This document shows positions 56,899 through 64,000 of a stretch of DNA of 64,000 nucleotides, piece after piece. The stretch's first letter is position 1. Every line of letters begins with the position of its first letter. Under the pieces are notes generated by a model. The model was given only the letters and a program-made list of their open reading frames with translations, was not told the origin of the DNA and did not search any database. A program made the position numbers and the translations under genes. The DNA comes from Marivivens aquimaris (GTDB lineage Bacteria; Pseudomonadota; Alphaproteobacteria; Rhodobacterales; Rhodobacteraceae), in assembly GCF_015220045.1 (NCBI RefSeq), contig NZ_JADBGB010000001.1, positions 620,001-684,000 on the forward strand, written 5' to 3'.

Positions 56899-57641
56899 TC
56901 GAGGGCGGTTTCATCCAGTTCGAGGCGACACCCGAAACGACGGCTTGGGCCAAGGCGGCGAAAGTCGAGGCGGACAAGGTGCTCGCCGATCCCGCAATGC
57001 AGGCCAAGTGGTTGCGTCATGGCAAAACGTGGTTCGTGGGCGTTGATGCGCTGCCCAATGACGAGCAGGGCGCGATCAATGGCGTCCCTCTTCGCGGTCC
57101 GTGGGAGGGCATGATCCCCGGTCTGCCGCTGCATCCCGCGCAGCTATCGGTGGTCTACGACGGTTACCCGAAAAAGGACGAGGGCGAGAGCGACAAGGCC
57201 CACCAGTTCCGCCTGAAGCGCGACGCTGCCCATTTTGACGGTTTGCTGGCCGAGGGACCGCAAAAGCGTCGCTTTATGAAAGAGCCGCACGCCTACATCC
57301 TCGGGATCGCGCTGACCGATGCGGAGGCTTGTCCGCTCGTGGTCTGGCCGGGATCGGAAGAGATCATGCGCGAGGCGTTCACAGTGGCCTTTGCAGGAAT
57401 GCCGGCCGCGATGTGGTCCGACATCGACGTGACCGAGATCTATAGTGATGCGCGGAACGAAGTGTTCGAGTGTTGCGAGCGTGTGGAGTTGCCGATGAAG
57501 GCGGGGCAGGCGGTGCTACTCGACCGTTTCGTCATTCACGGCACCGCGCCTCAGGGCAAATCGAAGCCGCCGAAGGACGGACGTCAGATCGCGTTCTTCC
57601 GACCGCAGATGGCGTCGATCCGCGACTGGCTCAGAGACTGA
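56895..57641 (+). CDS. Putative Fe(II)/2-oxoglutarate oxygenase (PhyH-like)
   Basis: 248 residues. Candidate metal ligands: HFDGLLAEG (H-x-D, ~109-111) and HGTAPQGKSKPPKDG (~215), with RQIAFFRPQM giving the 2OG-binding arginine. Soluble. Conserved in this neighbourhood in Rhodobacteraceae as I recall it, without a named function. Overlaps the permease stop by 4 bp (ATGA) and the convergent DUF1289 gene by 11 bp. Confidence 0.55.
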   Translation: MIEGGFIQFEATPETTAWAKAAKVEADKVLADPAMQAKWLRHGKTWFVGVDALPNDEQGAINGVPLRGPWEGMIPGLPLHPAQLSVVYDGYPKKDEGESDKAHQFRLKRDAAHFDGLLAEGPQKRRFMKEPHAYILGIALTDAEACPLVVWPGSEEIMREAFTVAFAGMPAAMWSDIDVTEIYSDARNEVFECCERVELPMKAGQAVLLDRFVIHGTAPQGKSKPPKDGRQIAFFRPQMASIRDWLRD

Positions 57642-57876
57642 GACGGGCAGCGCGGCCACCGCGGCGCTGCTTGAGTTCCTGGTTGCGCTGCGGGAGTTCG
57701 TTCATGATCTCGCGGCGCTTTTCGGGCGTGTAGCGGCTCCAGTTACCGATCTCTTCCATCGTGCGCTTGCAGCCGACGCAGGTTTTCGTTTCCGGATGGA
57801 TCGAGCACAGCTTCACGCAAGGGCTTTCGATCTCGGCCCGTTTCCAGATGTGGTCGGTGTTGTGCGGCTTGTTCAC
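57631..57876 (-). CDS. DUF1289 Cys-rich protein
   Basis: 81 residues. Cys set CVKLCSIHPETKTCVGCKRT (~20-39) followed by EIGNWSRYTPEKRREIM is the DUF1289 signature, probably iron-sulfur or zinc binding. Basic C-terminus (RRGGRAARLSL). It lies directly next to ruvX, with which it is often found. Confidence 0.85.
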   Translation of the reverse strand: MNKPHNTDHIWKRAEIESPCVKLCSIHPETKTCVGCKRTMEEIGNWSRYTPEKRREIMNELPQRNQELKQRRGGRAARLSL

Positions 57877-58347
57877 TCAGCTCTCCAGAAAACGCAAACG
57901 GTCCAGCATTCCCTGCAAGATAAAGCCCGCAGCGACGTGGTCGATCACCTCTCCGCGACGCTTTCGTGACGTATCCGCCTCCAAGAGCGCTCTTTCGGCG
58001 GCAACGGTGGAAAGCCGCTCATCCCAGAAGGTGATCGGGATGTCGGTCAGTTTCTCAAGGTTGCGGGCGAATGCACGGGTCGACTGGACGCGCGGGCCCT
58101 CTGAACCGTCCATGTTCAGCGGCAGGCCGAGCACGATACCGGCGAGGTTGCGCGCCTTGATGATCTCAAGGAGCCGCTGTGCATCCAGCGTGAACTTCTT
58201 GCGCTTGATCGTCTCCAGCGGGGTCGCGACAGAGCGCATCCCGTCCGACACCGCAACACCGATGGTCACGGTGCCAAGGTCGAGGCCGCAGATCGCGCGG
58301 AACGGGGGCAGGGCAGTCGCGAATTCTGCCGTGTCGTTGAGGATCAT
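57877..58347 (-). CDS. ruvX: Putative pre-16S rRNA nuclease RuvX/YqgF
   Basis: 156 residues from ATG 58347, coupled to ccmI (ATGA). RNase H-like fold: [15 protein letters not shown] (~20-34), [33 protein letters not shown] and [13 protein letters not shown]. The longer frame upstream lies inside ccmI and is not used. Processes the 16S rRNA 5' end and/or acts as a resolvase-like nuclease. Confidence 0.9.
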   Translation of the reverse strand: MILNDTAEFATALPPFRAICGLDLGTVTIGVAVSDGMRSVATPLETIKRKKFTLDAQRLLEIIKARNLAGIVLGLPLNMDGSEGPRVQSTRAFARNLEKLTDIPITFWDERLSTVAAERALLEADTSRKRRGEVIDHVAAGFILQGMLDRLRFLES

Positions 58348-59552
58348 TCTGCGACACCTGCGGAAATGGCTGCATTGCGGATTTGGGCGAGGGCGTCGTC
58401 GCGGCCAGCAAAGACCTGCTGCGCTTCGCCCCAGATAGCTGCGGCGCGGTCGGTCTGGCCAAGAACGCCGAGCGCGCTGATAAGCTGCGCCCATTCCGCA
58501 GCAGAGCCGCCTTCGGTCGCCAGTCGCTCGGACAGGCCGTCGACCATGCCTTGGATCATCGCGGCTTGGCTTTCGGCGTCCATTCCGGCGGCGTCGTTGA
58601 TCTGGTCCTGAGTCGGTCCACGCAGCGACGGCAGTTCGTAATCGGCGCCCGCGAGTTGCGCCGCTTCCATGATCTGGGAGCGTGCCCATTCGACGTAGGG
58701 CGCGTCAGAGCCGCTCTCCACGACTTCGCGCCACAAGCGGAAGGCGAGGTCGGGGCGGTCAGTCTGGCCGTAGAGCAGGCCGAAATAATAACGGGCAGCG
58801 ATGTCGTCGGGGTCGCGGTCAACAAGGGTGCGCAGGACTGTCTCTGCCTCGGGCGAGACGAAACCGTTTGCCGCGCCGACCATCAGATCGGCCAGCGTGG
58901 TCAGCTCGCCTTGGGTTGCATCGGCGCCCTTGCGGGTGACGAGCTCCTGCTGGGCGACACGGGCGGCGACATAGTTGCCAAGGGCGGCTTCGTGGCGGGC
59001 GAGAAGCGCCCAGCCTTGCAGGTCGTCGGGGCGGGTCGGCACGATCTCGCGAAGCTGCGCGACCATGTCGATGTAATCCTGAGGGGCCTCAACCGGCGGA
59101 AAAGCGGACTGATCGATGAGGCTTTCGGCCTCTTCCTGACTGATGCGGTTCTCGCGCATCTCTCGGCCGAACTCGATCCGGGCCTTCTGCGGCATGTCGG
59201 GATACCCCGGCGCGCCGAGCGACCAGTAACCGTAGGCGGTGCCGGCAATCAGCAACCCGAAGGCGATAACCGACATAACAATGGCCGGAGTACGCGGCGC
59301 TTTGGGCGTGGCGCTCTGTTCGGCCTGATCGGCGGCAAGCAAGCGGCGGGCGATCTCTGTGCGGGTGCGCTCTGCCTCTTCGGCATTCAGGACACCGCGG
59401 GCAAGGTCGCGCTCAACCTCTGCGAGCTGGTCCTTGTAGATCGTCATGTCGTTGCGGTCTTCTTGGACCGCGGGCGCGCTGCGCCACAGAGGCAGGAGCA
59501 GCATAATCGCGACAACTGCCGCAATCGCGACTACAATGATCCAGAACAGCAT
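58344..59552 (-). CDS. ccmI: c-type cytochrome biogenesis protein CcmI (CycH)
   Basis: 402 residues. Two membrane spans (~1-22 [20 protein letters not shown]; ~92-112 [20 protein letters not shown]) flank the loop with [20 protein letters not shown]. The C-terminal periplasmic part has TPR repeats ([18 protein letters not shown] and others). Chaperones apocytochrome c to the haem lyase. Divergent from soxB. Confidence 0.93.
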   Translation of the reverse strand: MLFWIIVVAIAAVVAIMLLLPLWRSAPAVQEDRNDMTIYKDQLAEVERDLARGVLNAEEAERTRTEIARRLLAADQAEQSATPKAPRTPAIVMSVIAFGLLIAGTAYGYWSLGAPGYPDMPQKARIEFGREMRENRISQEEAESLIDQSAFPPVEAPQDYIDMVAQLREIVPTRPDDLQGWALLARHEAALGNYVAARVAQQELVTRKGADATQGELTTLADLMVGAANGFVSPEAETVLRTLVDRDPDDIAARYYFGLLYGQTDRPDLAFRLWREVVESGSDAPYVEWARSQIMEAAQLAGADYELPSLRGPTQDQINDAAGMDAESQAAMIQGMVDGLSERLATEGGSAAEWAQLISALGVLGQTDRAAAIWGEAQQVFAGRDDALAQIRNAAISAGVAE

Positions 59553-59767
59553 GGTGCCTCCGATTTCCCTTGCCCCTCATTAGCGGGGGTCAGACCTATG
59601 TAAAAGAGGGAGAGCAAGGATGCACCCTTTGCTCCTGCGACAAGCTGTCCTCCACCTATGTCGCAAAGATGCAATATTACGGCGCCTCCAGTCGCCATTT
59701 TGTAACGGGTTCAGTCCACTTACGGGGCAATGGGACGCCCATGACTAACACTAGGGATTCGGTGCCG
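59553..59767 (+). promoter_or_regulatory. ccmI/soxB divergent intergenic region
   Basis: About 215 bp holding both promoters. Contains the inverted repeat TGCGAC (59636-59641) and GTCGCA (59660-59665), a candidate operator for the sarcosine oxidase operon. An ATG at 59741 opens the soxB frame, but 59768 matches known SoxB N-termini better. Confidence 0.5.
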
Positions 59768-61012
59768 ATGAAACGTTATTCCGTCTTTGCGGTCGCCCGA
59801 GAGGGCCTGCGCTATCACACGGGTTGGGGACGCGCATGGCGATCGCCAGCGCCGAAAAAGAAATACGATGTCATCATCGTCGGTGCCGGTGGGCACGGGC
59901 TCGCGACAGCGTACTACTTGGGTAAAAATTACGGCATCACCAATGTCGCAATTATCGAAAAGGGCTGGCTCGGCGGTGGTAACACCGGTCGTAACACGAC
60001 CATCATCCGCTCGAACTACCTTCAGGACCCGTCTGCTGCGATCTACGACAAGGCGCTGAGCCTGTACGAGAACCTGTCGCAGGACCTGAACTACAACATC
60101 ATGTTCAGCCCGCGCGGTCTCATCATGCTGGCCCAGACCCATCACGAGGTCCGCGGCTACAAGCGTACCGTTCGCGCCAACGAACTTCAGGGCGTGTCGA
60201 CCAAGTGGATCAATGCCGAGCAGGTCAAAGAGCTCTGCCCGATCATCAACATCGATGGTCCGCGCTATCCGGTCATGGGTGGCCTCTATCAGGAACGCGG
60301 CGGCACCGCCCGTCACGACGCTGTGGCTTGGGGCTATGCCCGCGCTTGTTCCGACATGGGCATGGACATCATCCAGAAGTGCGAAGTCACCGACGTGCGC
60401 CGTGAAAACGGCAAGGTAGTTGGCGTTTCGACCACCAAGGGCGACATCGATTGCGACAAGCTCGGTATGGTCGTTGCTGGTCACACGTCGGTTCTGGCTG
60501 AAAAGGCTGGCTTCCGTCTGCCGATCGAATCCGTTGCGCTTCAGGCGCTCGTGTCCGAGCCGATCAAGCCGTGCATGGACGTTGTCGTCATGGCGAACAC
60601 CGTCCACGGCTACCTGTCCCAGTCGGACAAGGGCGAGATGGTCATCGGTGGCGGCACCGACAGCTTTAACAACTACACTCAGCGTGGCTCTTTCCACCAC
60701 GCAGAGGAAACCGTCCGCGCACTGGTCGAAACCTTCCCGATGATCTCGCGTCTGAAGATGCTGCGTCAATGGGGCGGTATCGTCGACATGACCGGTGACC
60801 GTTCGCCGATCATCTCCAAGACGCCGGTCGACGGCATCTTCGTCAACTGCGGCTGGGGTACCGGCGGCTTCAAGGCGATCCCGGGATCGGGTTGGGCGAT
60901 GGCCGAACTGATGGCCAAGGGTCACAGCCCGCTGGCCGAAGAATTCGATATGTACCGCTTCCGCGAAGGCAAGTTCATCGACGAGTCGGTGGCTGCCGGG
61001 GTTGCACACTAA
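59768..61012 (+). CDS. soxB: Sarcosine oxidase subunit beta
   Basis: 414 residues from ATG 59768 (MKRYSVFAVAREGLRYHTGW). FAD-binding Rossmann motif VIIVGAGGHGLATAYYLG (~30-47) and AIIEKGWLGGGNTGRNTTII; C-terminal GTGGFKAIPGSGWAMAEL. Heterotetrameric sarcosine oxidase oxidises sarcosine to glycine with formaldehyde transfer to THF. The beta subunit holds FAD and the covalent FMN. Stop couples to the small membrane gene (TAATG). Confidence 0.95.
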   Translation: MKRYSVFAVAREGLRYHTGWGRAWRSPAPKKKYDVIIVGAGGHGLATAYYLGKNYGITNVAIIEKGWLGGGNTGRNTTIIRSNYLQDPSAAIYDKALSLYENLSQDLNYNIMFSPRGLIMLAQTHHEVRGYKRTVRANELQGVSTKWINAEQVKELCPIINIDGPRYPVMGGLYQERGGTARHDAVAWGYARACSDMGMDIIQKCEVTDVRRENGKVVGVSTTKGDIDCDKLGMVVAGHTSVLAEKAGFRLPIESVALQALVSEPIKPCMDVVVMANTVHGYLSQSDKGEMVIGGGTDSFNNYTQRGSFHHAEETVRALVETFPMISRLKMLRQWGGIVDMTGDRSPIISKTPVDGIFVNCGWGTGGFKAIPGSGWAMAELMAKGHSPLAEEFDMYRFREGKFIDESVAAGVAH

Positions 61013-61290
61013 TGCGAACGTTCGACCGTTTTCTCTTCATTGCCTACATGTTTGGCTACGGTTGCTTTTTAGGTGCGGGTCACGTTTATCGCGACCTAGA
61101 TTTCTTCAACGTGGCCGGGACGCTTCTTATCGGCTTCGCTACTTTGTACGGCCTCATGCTGAACCGCCGCGCTGTGGTCGGCGAGGAAGATACCACGCCG
61201 ACCAATCAATCTAGGCTGATTATTCTACAATTCGTCCTGATTGCGATCGGTACCGCAACGCTCGTGATCCCTCCTCTGGTTTACGGCTAA
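61012..61290 (+). CDS. Small membrane protein inside the sox operon, 92 aa
   Basis: Three hydrophobic segments: FLFIAYMFGYGCFLGAG, VAGTLLIGFATLYGLML and FVLIAIGTATLVIPPLVYG, separated by charged loops. It directly follows soxB (TAATG) and precedes soxD by 14 bp. Standard sox operons read soxB-soxD-soxA without it. Possibly a transporter subunit or membrane anchor; function unknown. Confidence 0.65.
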   Translation: MRTFDRFLFIAYMFGYGCFLGAGHVYRDLDFFNVAGTLLIGFATLYGLMLNRRAVVGEEDTTPTNQSRLIILQFVLIAIGTATLVIPPLVYG

Positions 61291-61304
61291 ATAAGGTCAA
61301 CAAC

Positions 61305-61634
61305 ATGCTCATCCTGCATTGCCCCTATTGCGGCATCGATGCCGAAGAAACCGAACTGGCCGCTGGCGGCGAGGCGCACCTGAAGCGTGCGACTGTCGGC
61401 GACAGCGACGCTGCCTTCGAAGAATACCTGTTCATGCGCGAGAACAAGAAAGGCGTTCATCTCGAACGCTGGCGCCATGCCTACGGCTGCGGCAAGTGGT
61501 TCCTTGCCGCCCGTGATACCGCCACGCTCGAAGTCTTCGGGACCTATCCGGCCCAGACCCAAGAGCCTCCGCAAGAAGTCAAAGACGCCATCCGCGCCAA
61601 ACACCCCGGCTGGGCTTGGAAGGAAAACGCATGA
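61305..61634 (+). CDS. soxD: Sarcosine oxidase subunit delta
   Basis: 109 residues. Zinc-binding pattern CPYCGIDAEE at ~6-15 plus downstream His/Cys (WRHAYGCGKWFLAARD) is typical of SoxD. Ends ATGA-coupled to soxA. Structural subunit of the tetramer. Confidence 0.93.
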   Translation: MLILHCPYCGIDAEETELAAGGEAHLKRATVGDSDAAFEEYLFMRENKKGVHLERWRHAYGCGKWFLAARDTATLEVFGTYPAQTQEPPQEVKDAIRAKHPGWAWKENA

Positions 61635-64000
61635 GCACTCGTCTCTCCACCGGTGGTCGCCTGATCAACCGTAACAAGCCGGTCGAATTCCAGTTCAACG
61701 GCAAGCGCCTGAAGGGCTACGAGGGCGACACGCTCGCGTCGGCTCTGCTGGCCAACGACCAGATGATGGTCGGCCGCTCGTTCAAATACCACCGTCCGCG
61801 CGGCGTTGTCGCGTCGGGTGCGGAAGAGCCGAACGCGCTGATGAACCTGAACTCGGGCGGTCGTTTCGAGCCGAACCAGCGTGCCACCACGCAGGAAGTC
61901 TACGACGGTCTGACCTCGACCTCGCAGAACCACTGGCCGAGCCTCGAATTCGACATCGGCGCGATCAACCAGCTGTTCGCACGCTGGCTGCCCGCCGGTT
62001 TCTATTACAAGATGTTCATCCACCCGCGCGCTTTCTGGAAGCACGTCTATGAACCCTTCATCCGCCAGTCGGCCGGTCTGGGTCAGGTGCCGCAGGAAAA
62101 GGACGCGGACGTCTACGAACACTTCTACTTCTTCTGTGACGTTATGGTTGTGGGCGGCGGTGTCGCCGGTCTGACCGCTGCGATGGAAGCTGCGAAGTCG
62201 GGCAAGAAAGTGCTCGTGGTCGAACAGACCGCAGCATGGGGCGGCCGCGCTGTCGTTGACGGCGGCCTGATCGACGGCGAGAGCACCGAGGCATGGATCA
62301 ACCAGACCCTCGCCAAGCTCGCCGATATGCCGAACGTCACCCTGCGTGATCGCACGATGGCTTCGGGCGTCTATGACCACGGCTACGTGCTGGCCTACGA
62401 GCGTCTGACTGACCACCTCGCTGACAAGTCCGGTGCCCGTCACCGCCTGTGGCGCATCCGCGCCGGTCAGATCGTCACTGCAACCGGTGCTATCGAACGT
62501 CCGCTGTCGTTCGCCGGCAACGACATTCCTGGCGTTCTGCTGGCTGCTGCCGTTCGCGACTACGTCGTGAACTGGGGCGTGTCTGTTGGCGACCGCACCG
62601 TTGTTGTCACCAACAACGACGACGCCTACCGCACTGCGCTCGCGCTCAAAAAAGCCGGTCTGTCGGTGCCCGCAATCGTCGACGCCCGCGAAGGCGGTGC
62701 AGGCGCGATTGGCGCCGAAGCCGAAGCTGCTGGCATCCGTGTCCTCAAGGGCAAGGGCATTGCCAAGGTCAAAGGCGGTAAGCGCGTCACCGGCGTCGCG
62801 ATCTGCTCGCAGGCTGGCGAAGGCGCTGTCCTCGAAGAGATCGCGTGTGAATGCGTTGCGATGTCGGGCGGCTGGTCGCCTGTCGTGCACCTCTGGTCGC
62901 ACTGCGGTGGCAAGCTGGTCTGGGACGACGCCAAAGTCATGTTCCGCCCCGACGTCGACAAGGGCCCGACGGGCGCTGACGGCAAACCGTTCGTCATCGC
63001 TGCCGGTTCGGCAAACGGCTACCTCGGCATGGCCGAAGGTCTGGCTGACGCTGCTGCCGCTGGCCGCGCTGCTGCGGGCGTCAAAGGCGAGGGTGCTCCC
63101 TCCGCCACCGACGCTGCCGAAAAGGCCGTCGCTCCTGTCTGGCTCATGCCGCAGGGCGCAGGTCCGAAGAAGCGCATGAAGGCGTGGCTCGACTACCAGA
63201 ACGACGTGAAGGTGTCGGACGTCATGCTCGCCGCTCAGGAAGGCTACGAGTCCGTCGAACACACCAAGCGTTACACCACGCTGGGTATGGCGACTGACCA
63301 AGGCAAACTGTCGAACATCAACGGTCTGGCCATCCTGTCGAAATCGCTCGACGCGCCGATCCCTGCTGTCGGCACCACCACGTTCCGTCCGCCGTATACC
63401 CCGATCTCGATGGGCTCCATCGGCGGTTCGGCACGCGGCGATCTGTTCCAGCCGCTGCGTCGCACTCCGATGCACGACTGGCACGACGGCAACGGTGTGG
63501 ATTGGGAGCCCGTCGGTCACTGGCGCCGTGGCTATGCCTTTGTTCGCAATGGCGAAAAGGTCCACGATGCGGTCAACCGCGAGATCCTGAACGTGCGTGA
63601 GAACGTCGGTCTGCTCGACGCTTCGACCCTCGGCAAGATCATTGTCAAAGGTCCGGACGCGGGCAAGTTCCTCGACATGCTCTACACGAACATGATGAGC
63701 ACCCTGCCGATCGGTAAGTGCCGCTACGGTCTGATGTGCAACGAGAACGGCTTCCTCTCGGACGACGGCGTTGTCGTGCGTCTGAACGAGGACACCTGGC
63801 TCTGCCACACCACCACCGGCGGTGCGGATCGTATCCACGGCTGGATGGAAGACTGGCTCCAGTGCGAATGGTGGGATTGGAAGGTTTACACCGCCAACAT
63901 CACCGAACAACTGGCGCAGGTTGCCGTTGCCGGTCCGAAGGCGCGCAAGCTGCTGGAAAGCTTCGGCGGCGACATGGATCTGTCCAAGGAAGCCTTCCCG
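61631..64000 (+). CDS. soxA: Sarcosine oxidase subunit alpha (3' end cut by window edge)
   Basis: 790 residues visible, no stop before the edge. N-terminal ferredoxin-like/2Fe-2S-type domain (STRLSTGGRLINRNKPVEFQ), then NAD-binding MVVGGGVAGLTAAMEAAKSG (~172-191) and a C-terminal aminomethyltransferase-like domain beginning around VGHWRRGYAFVRNGEKVHDA. Carries NAD+ and the THF site that captures the methyl carbon. Strong codon bias produces long reverse open frames, which are shadows. Confidence 0.95.
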   Translation, partial: MSTRLSTGGRLINRNKPVEFQFNGKRLKGYEGDTLASALLANDQMMVGRSFKYHRPRGVVASGAEEPNALMNLNSGGRFEPNQRATTQEVYDGLTSTSQNHWPSLEFDIGAINQLFARWLPAGFYYKMFIHPRAFWKHVYEPFIRQSAGLGQVPQEKDADVYEHFYFFCDVMVVGGGVAGLTAAMEAAKSGKKVLVVEQTAAWGGRAVVDGGLIDGESTEAWINQTLAKLADMPNVTLRDRTMASGVYDHGYVLAYERLTDHLADKSGARHRLWRIRAGQIVTATGAIERPLSFAGNDIPGVLLAAAVRDYVVNWGVSVGDRTVVVTNNDDAYRTALALKKAGLSVPAIVDAREGGAGAIGAEAEAAGIRVLKGKGIAKVKGGKRVTGVAICSQAGEGAVLEEIACECVAMSGGWSPVVHLWSHCGGKLVWDDAKVMFRPDVDKGPTGADGKPFVIAAGSANGYLGMAEGLADAAAAGRAAAGVKGEGAPSATDAAEKAVAPVWLMPQGAGPKKRMKAWLDYQNDVKVSDVMLAAQEGYESVEHTKRYTTLGMATDQGKLSNINGLAILSKSLDAPIPAVGTTTFRPPYTPISMGSIGGSARGDLFQPLRRTPMHDWHDGNGVDWEPVGHWRRGYAFVRNGEKVHDAVNREILNVRENVGLLDASTLGKIIVKGPDAGKFLDMLYTNMMSTLPIGKCRYGLMCNENGFLSDDGVVVRLNEDTWLCHTTTGGADRIHGWMEDWLQCEWWDWKVYTANITEQLAQVAVAGPKARKLLESFGGDMDLSKEAFP

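Noticed and set aside
58348-58689. N-terminal extension of ruvX
   Set aside because: Arg-rich translation lies inside ccmI; the family start fits ATG 58347.
58383-59603. 406-codon plus-strand open frame
   Set aside because: Shadow of ccmI.
59720-61009. 429-codon minus-strand open frame
   Set aside because: Shadow of soxB.
61544-63910. 788-codon open frame on the minus strand
   Set aside because: Antisense shadow of soxA, whose domain motifs are clear on the plus strand; strong codon bias leaves the reverse frame open.

Overview
The window is high-GC DNA from an alphaproteobacterium, most likely of the Rhodobacteraceae. The evidence is codon use, the sarcosine oxidase operon and the ccmI-ruvX-DUF1289 block. 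About 55 kb is one temperate phage integrated into the tRNA-dihydrouridine synthase gene dusA; the rest is host chromosome. The tyrosine integrase (53.8-54.9 kb) lies directly against the 5' end of dusA, so the right prophage boundary falls near 55.1 kb, within the first codons of dusA. The left boundary is outside the window.

Phage layout. Positions 1-3.9 kb are a leftward recombination/metabolism block: a DnaQ-like exonuclease (cut by the window edge), a coiled-coil protein, a YqaJ exonuclease, small ORFs and a DUF932 protein. Positions 4.1-5.6 kb are the lysogeny switch: an S24-type repressor divergent from a Cro-position gene, followed by a GapR-like protein. Positions 5.7-22.5 kb are a long rightward early/middle operon: RuvC-like resolvase, primase-helicase, SSB, SF1 helicase, ParB-like proteins, adenine methyltransferase, DUF5131 and many small proteins. 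This block has two copies of one promoter-leader element. Positions 22.6-24.5 kb hold a leftward secreted-protein gene with a repeat-rich upstream region, then a minor tail protein Z. Positions 24.5-26.2 kb encode a ParB-domain protein and a glycosyltransferase of the type linked to phage DNA hypermodification.

Positions 27.2-51.9 kb are the late operon. The head module is lambda-like: Nu1/gpA terminase, portal B, W, protease/scaffold C-Nu3, D and E. The tail module is contractile and P2-like: V, W, J, I, fibre, sheath, tube, E/E' with a -1 frameshift, tape measure, U, X and D. Lysis genes follow: membrane proteins, an amidase endolysin, an overlapping spanin pair and a permuted NlpC/P60-type hydrolase. 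Leftward genes from 51.9 kb are a DUF4942 adenine methyltransferase, a small acidic protein and the integrase.

Palindromes of the type TTGGAAA-N-TTTCCAA recur at nearly every phage control region. They probably form a dispersed operator set for the repressor.

Host segment. After dusA come a TauE/SafE permease, a putative Fe(II)/2OG oxygenase, a DUF1289 protein, ruvX and ccmI. Divergent from ccmI is the heterotetrameric sarcosine oxidase operon soxB-(small membrane protein)-soxD-soxA; soxA runs off the right edge.

All calls come from reading translations and sequence; no database search was run.
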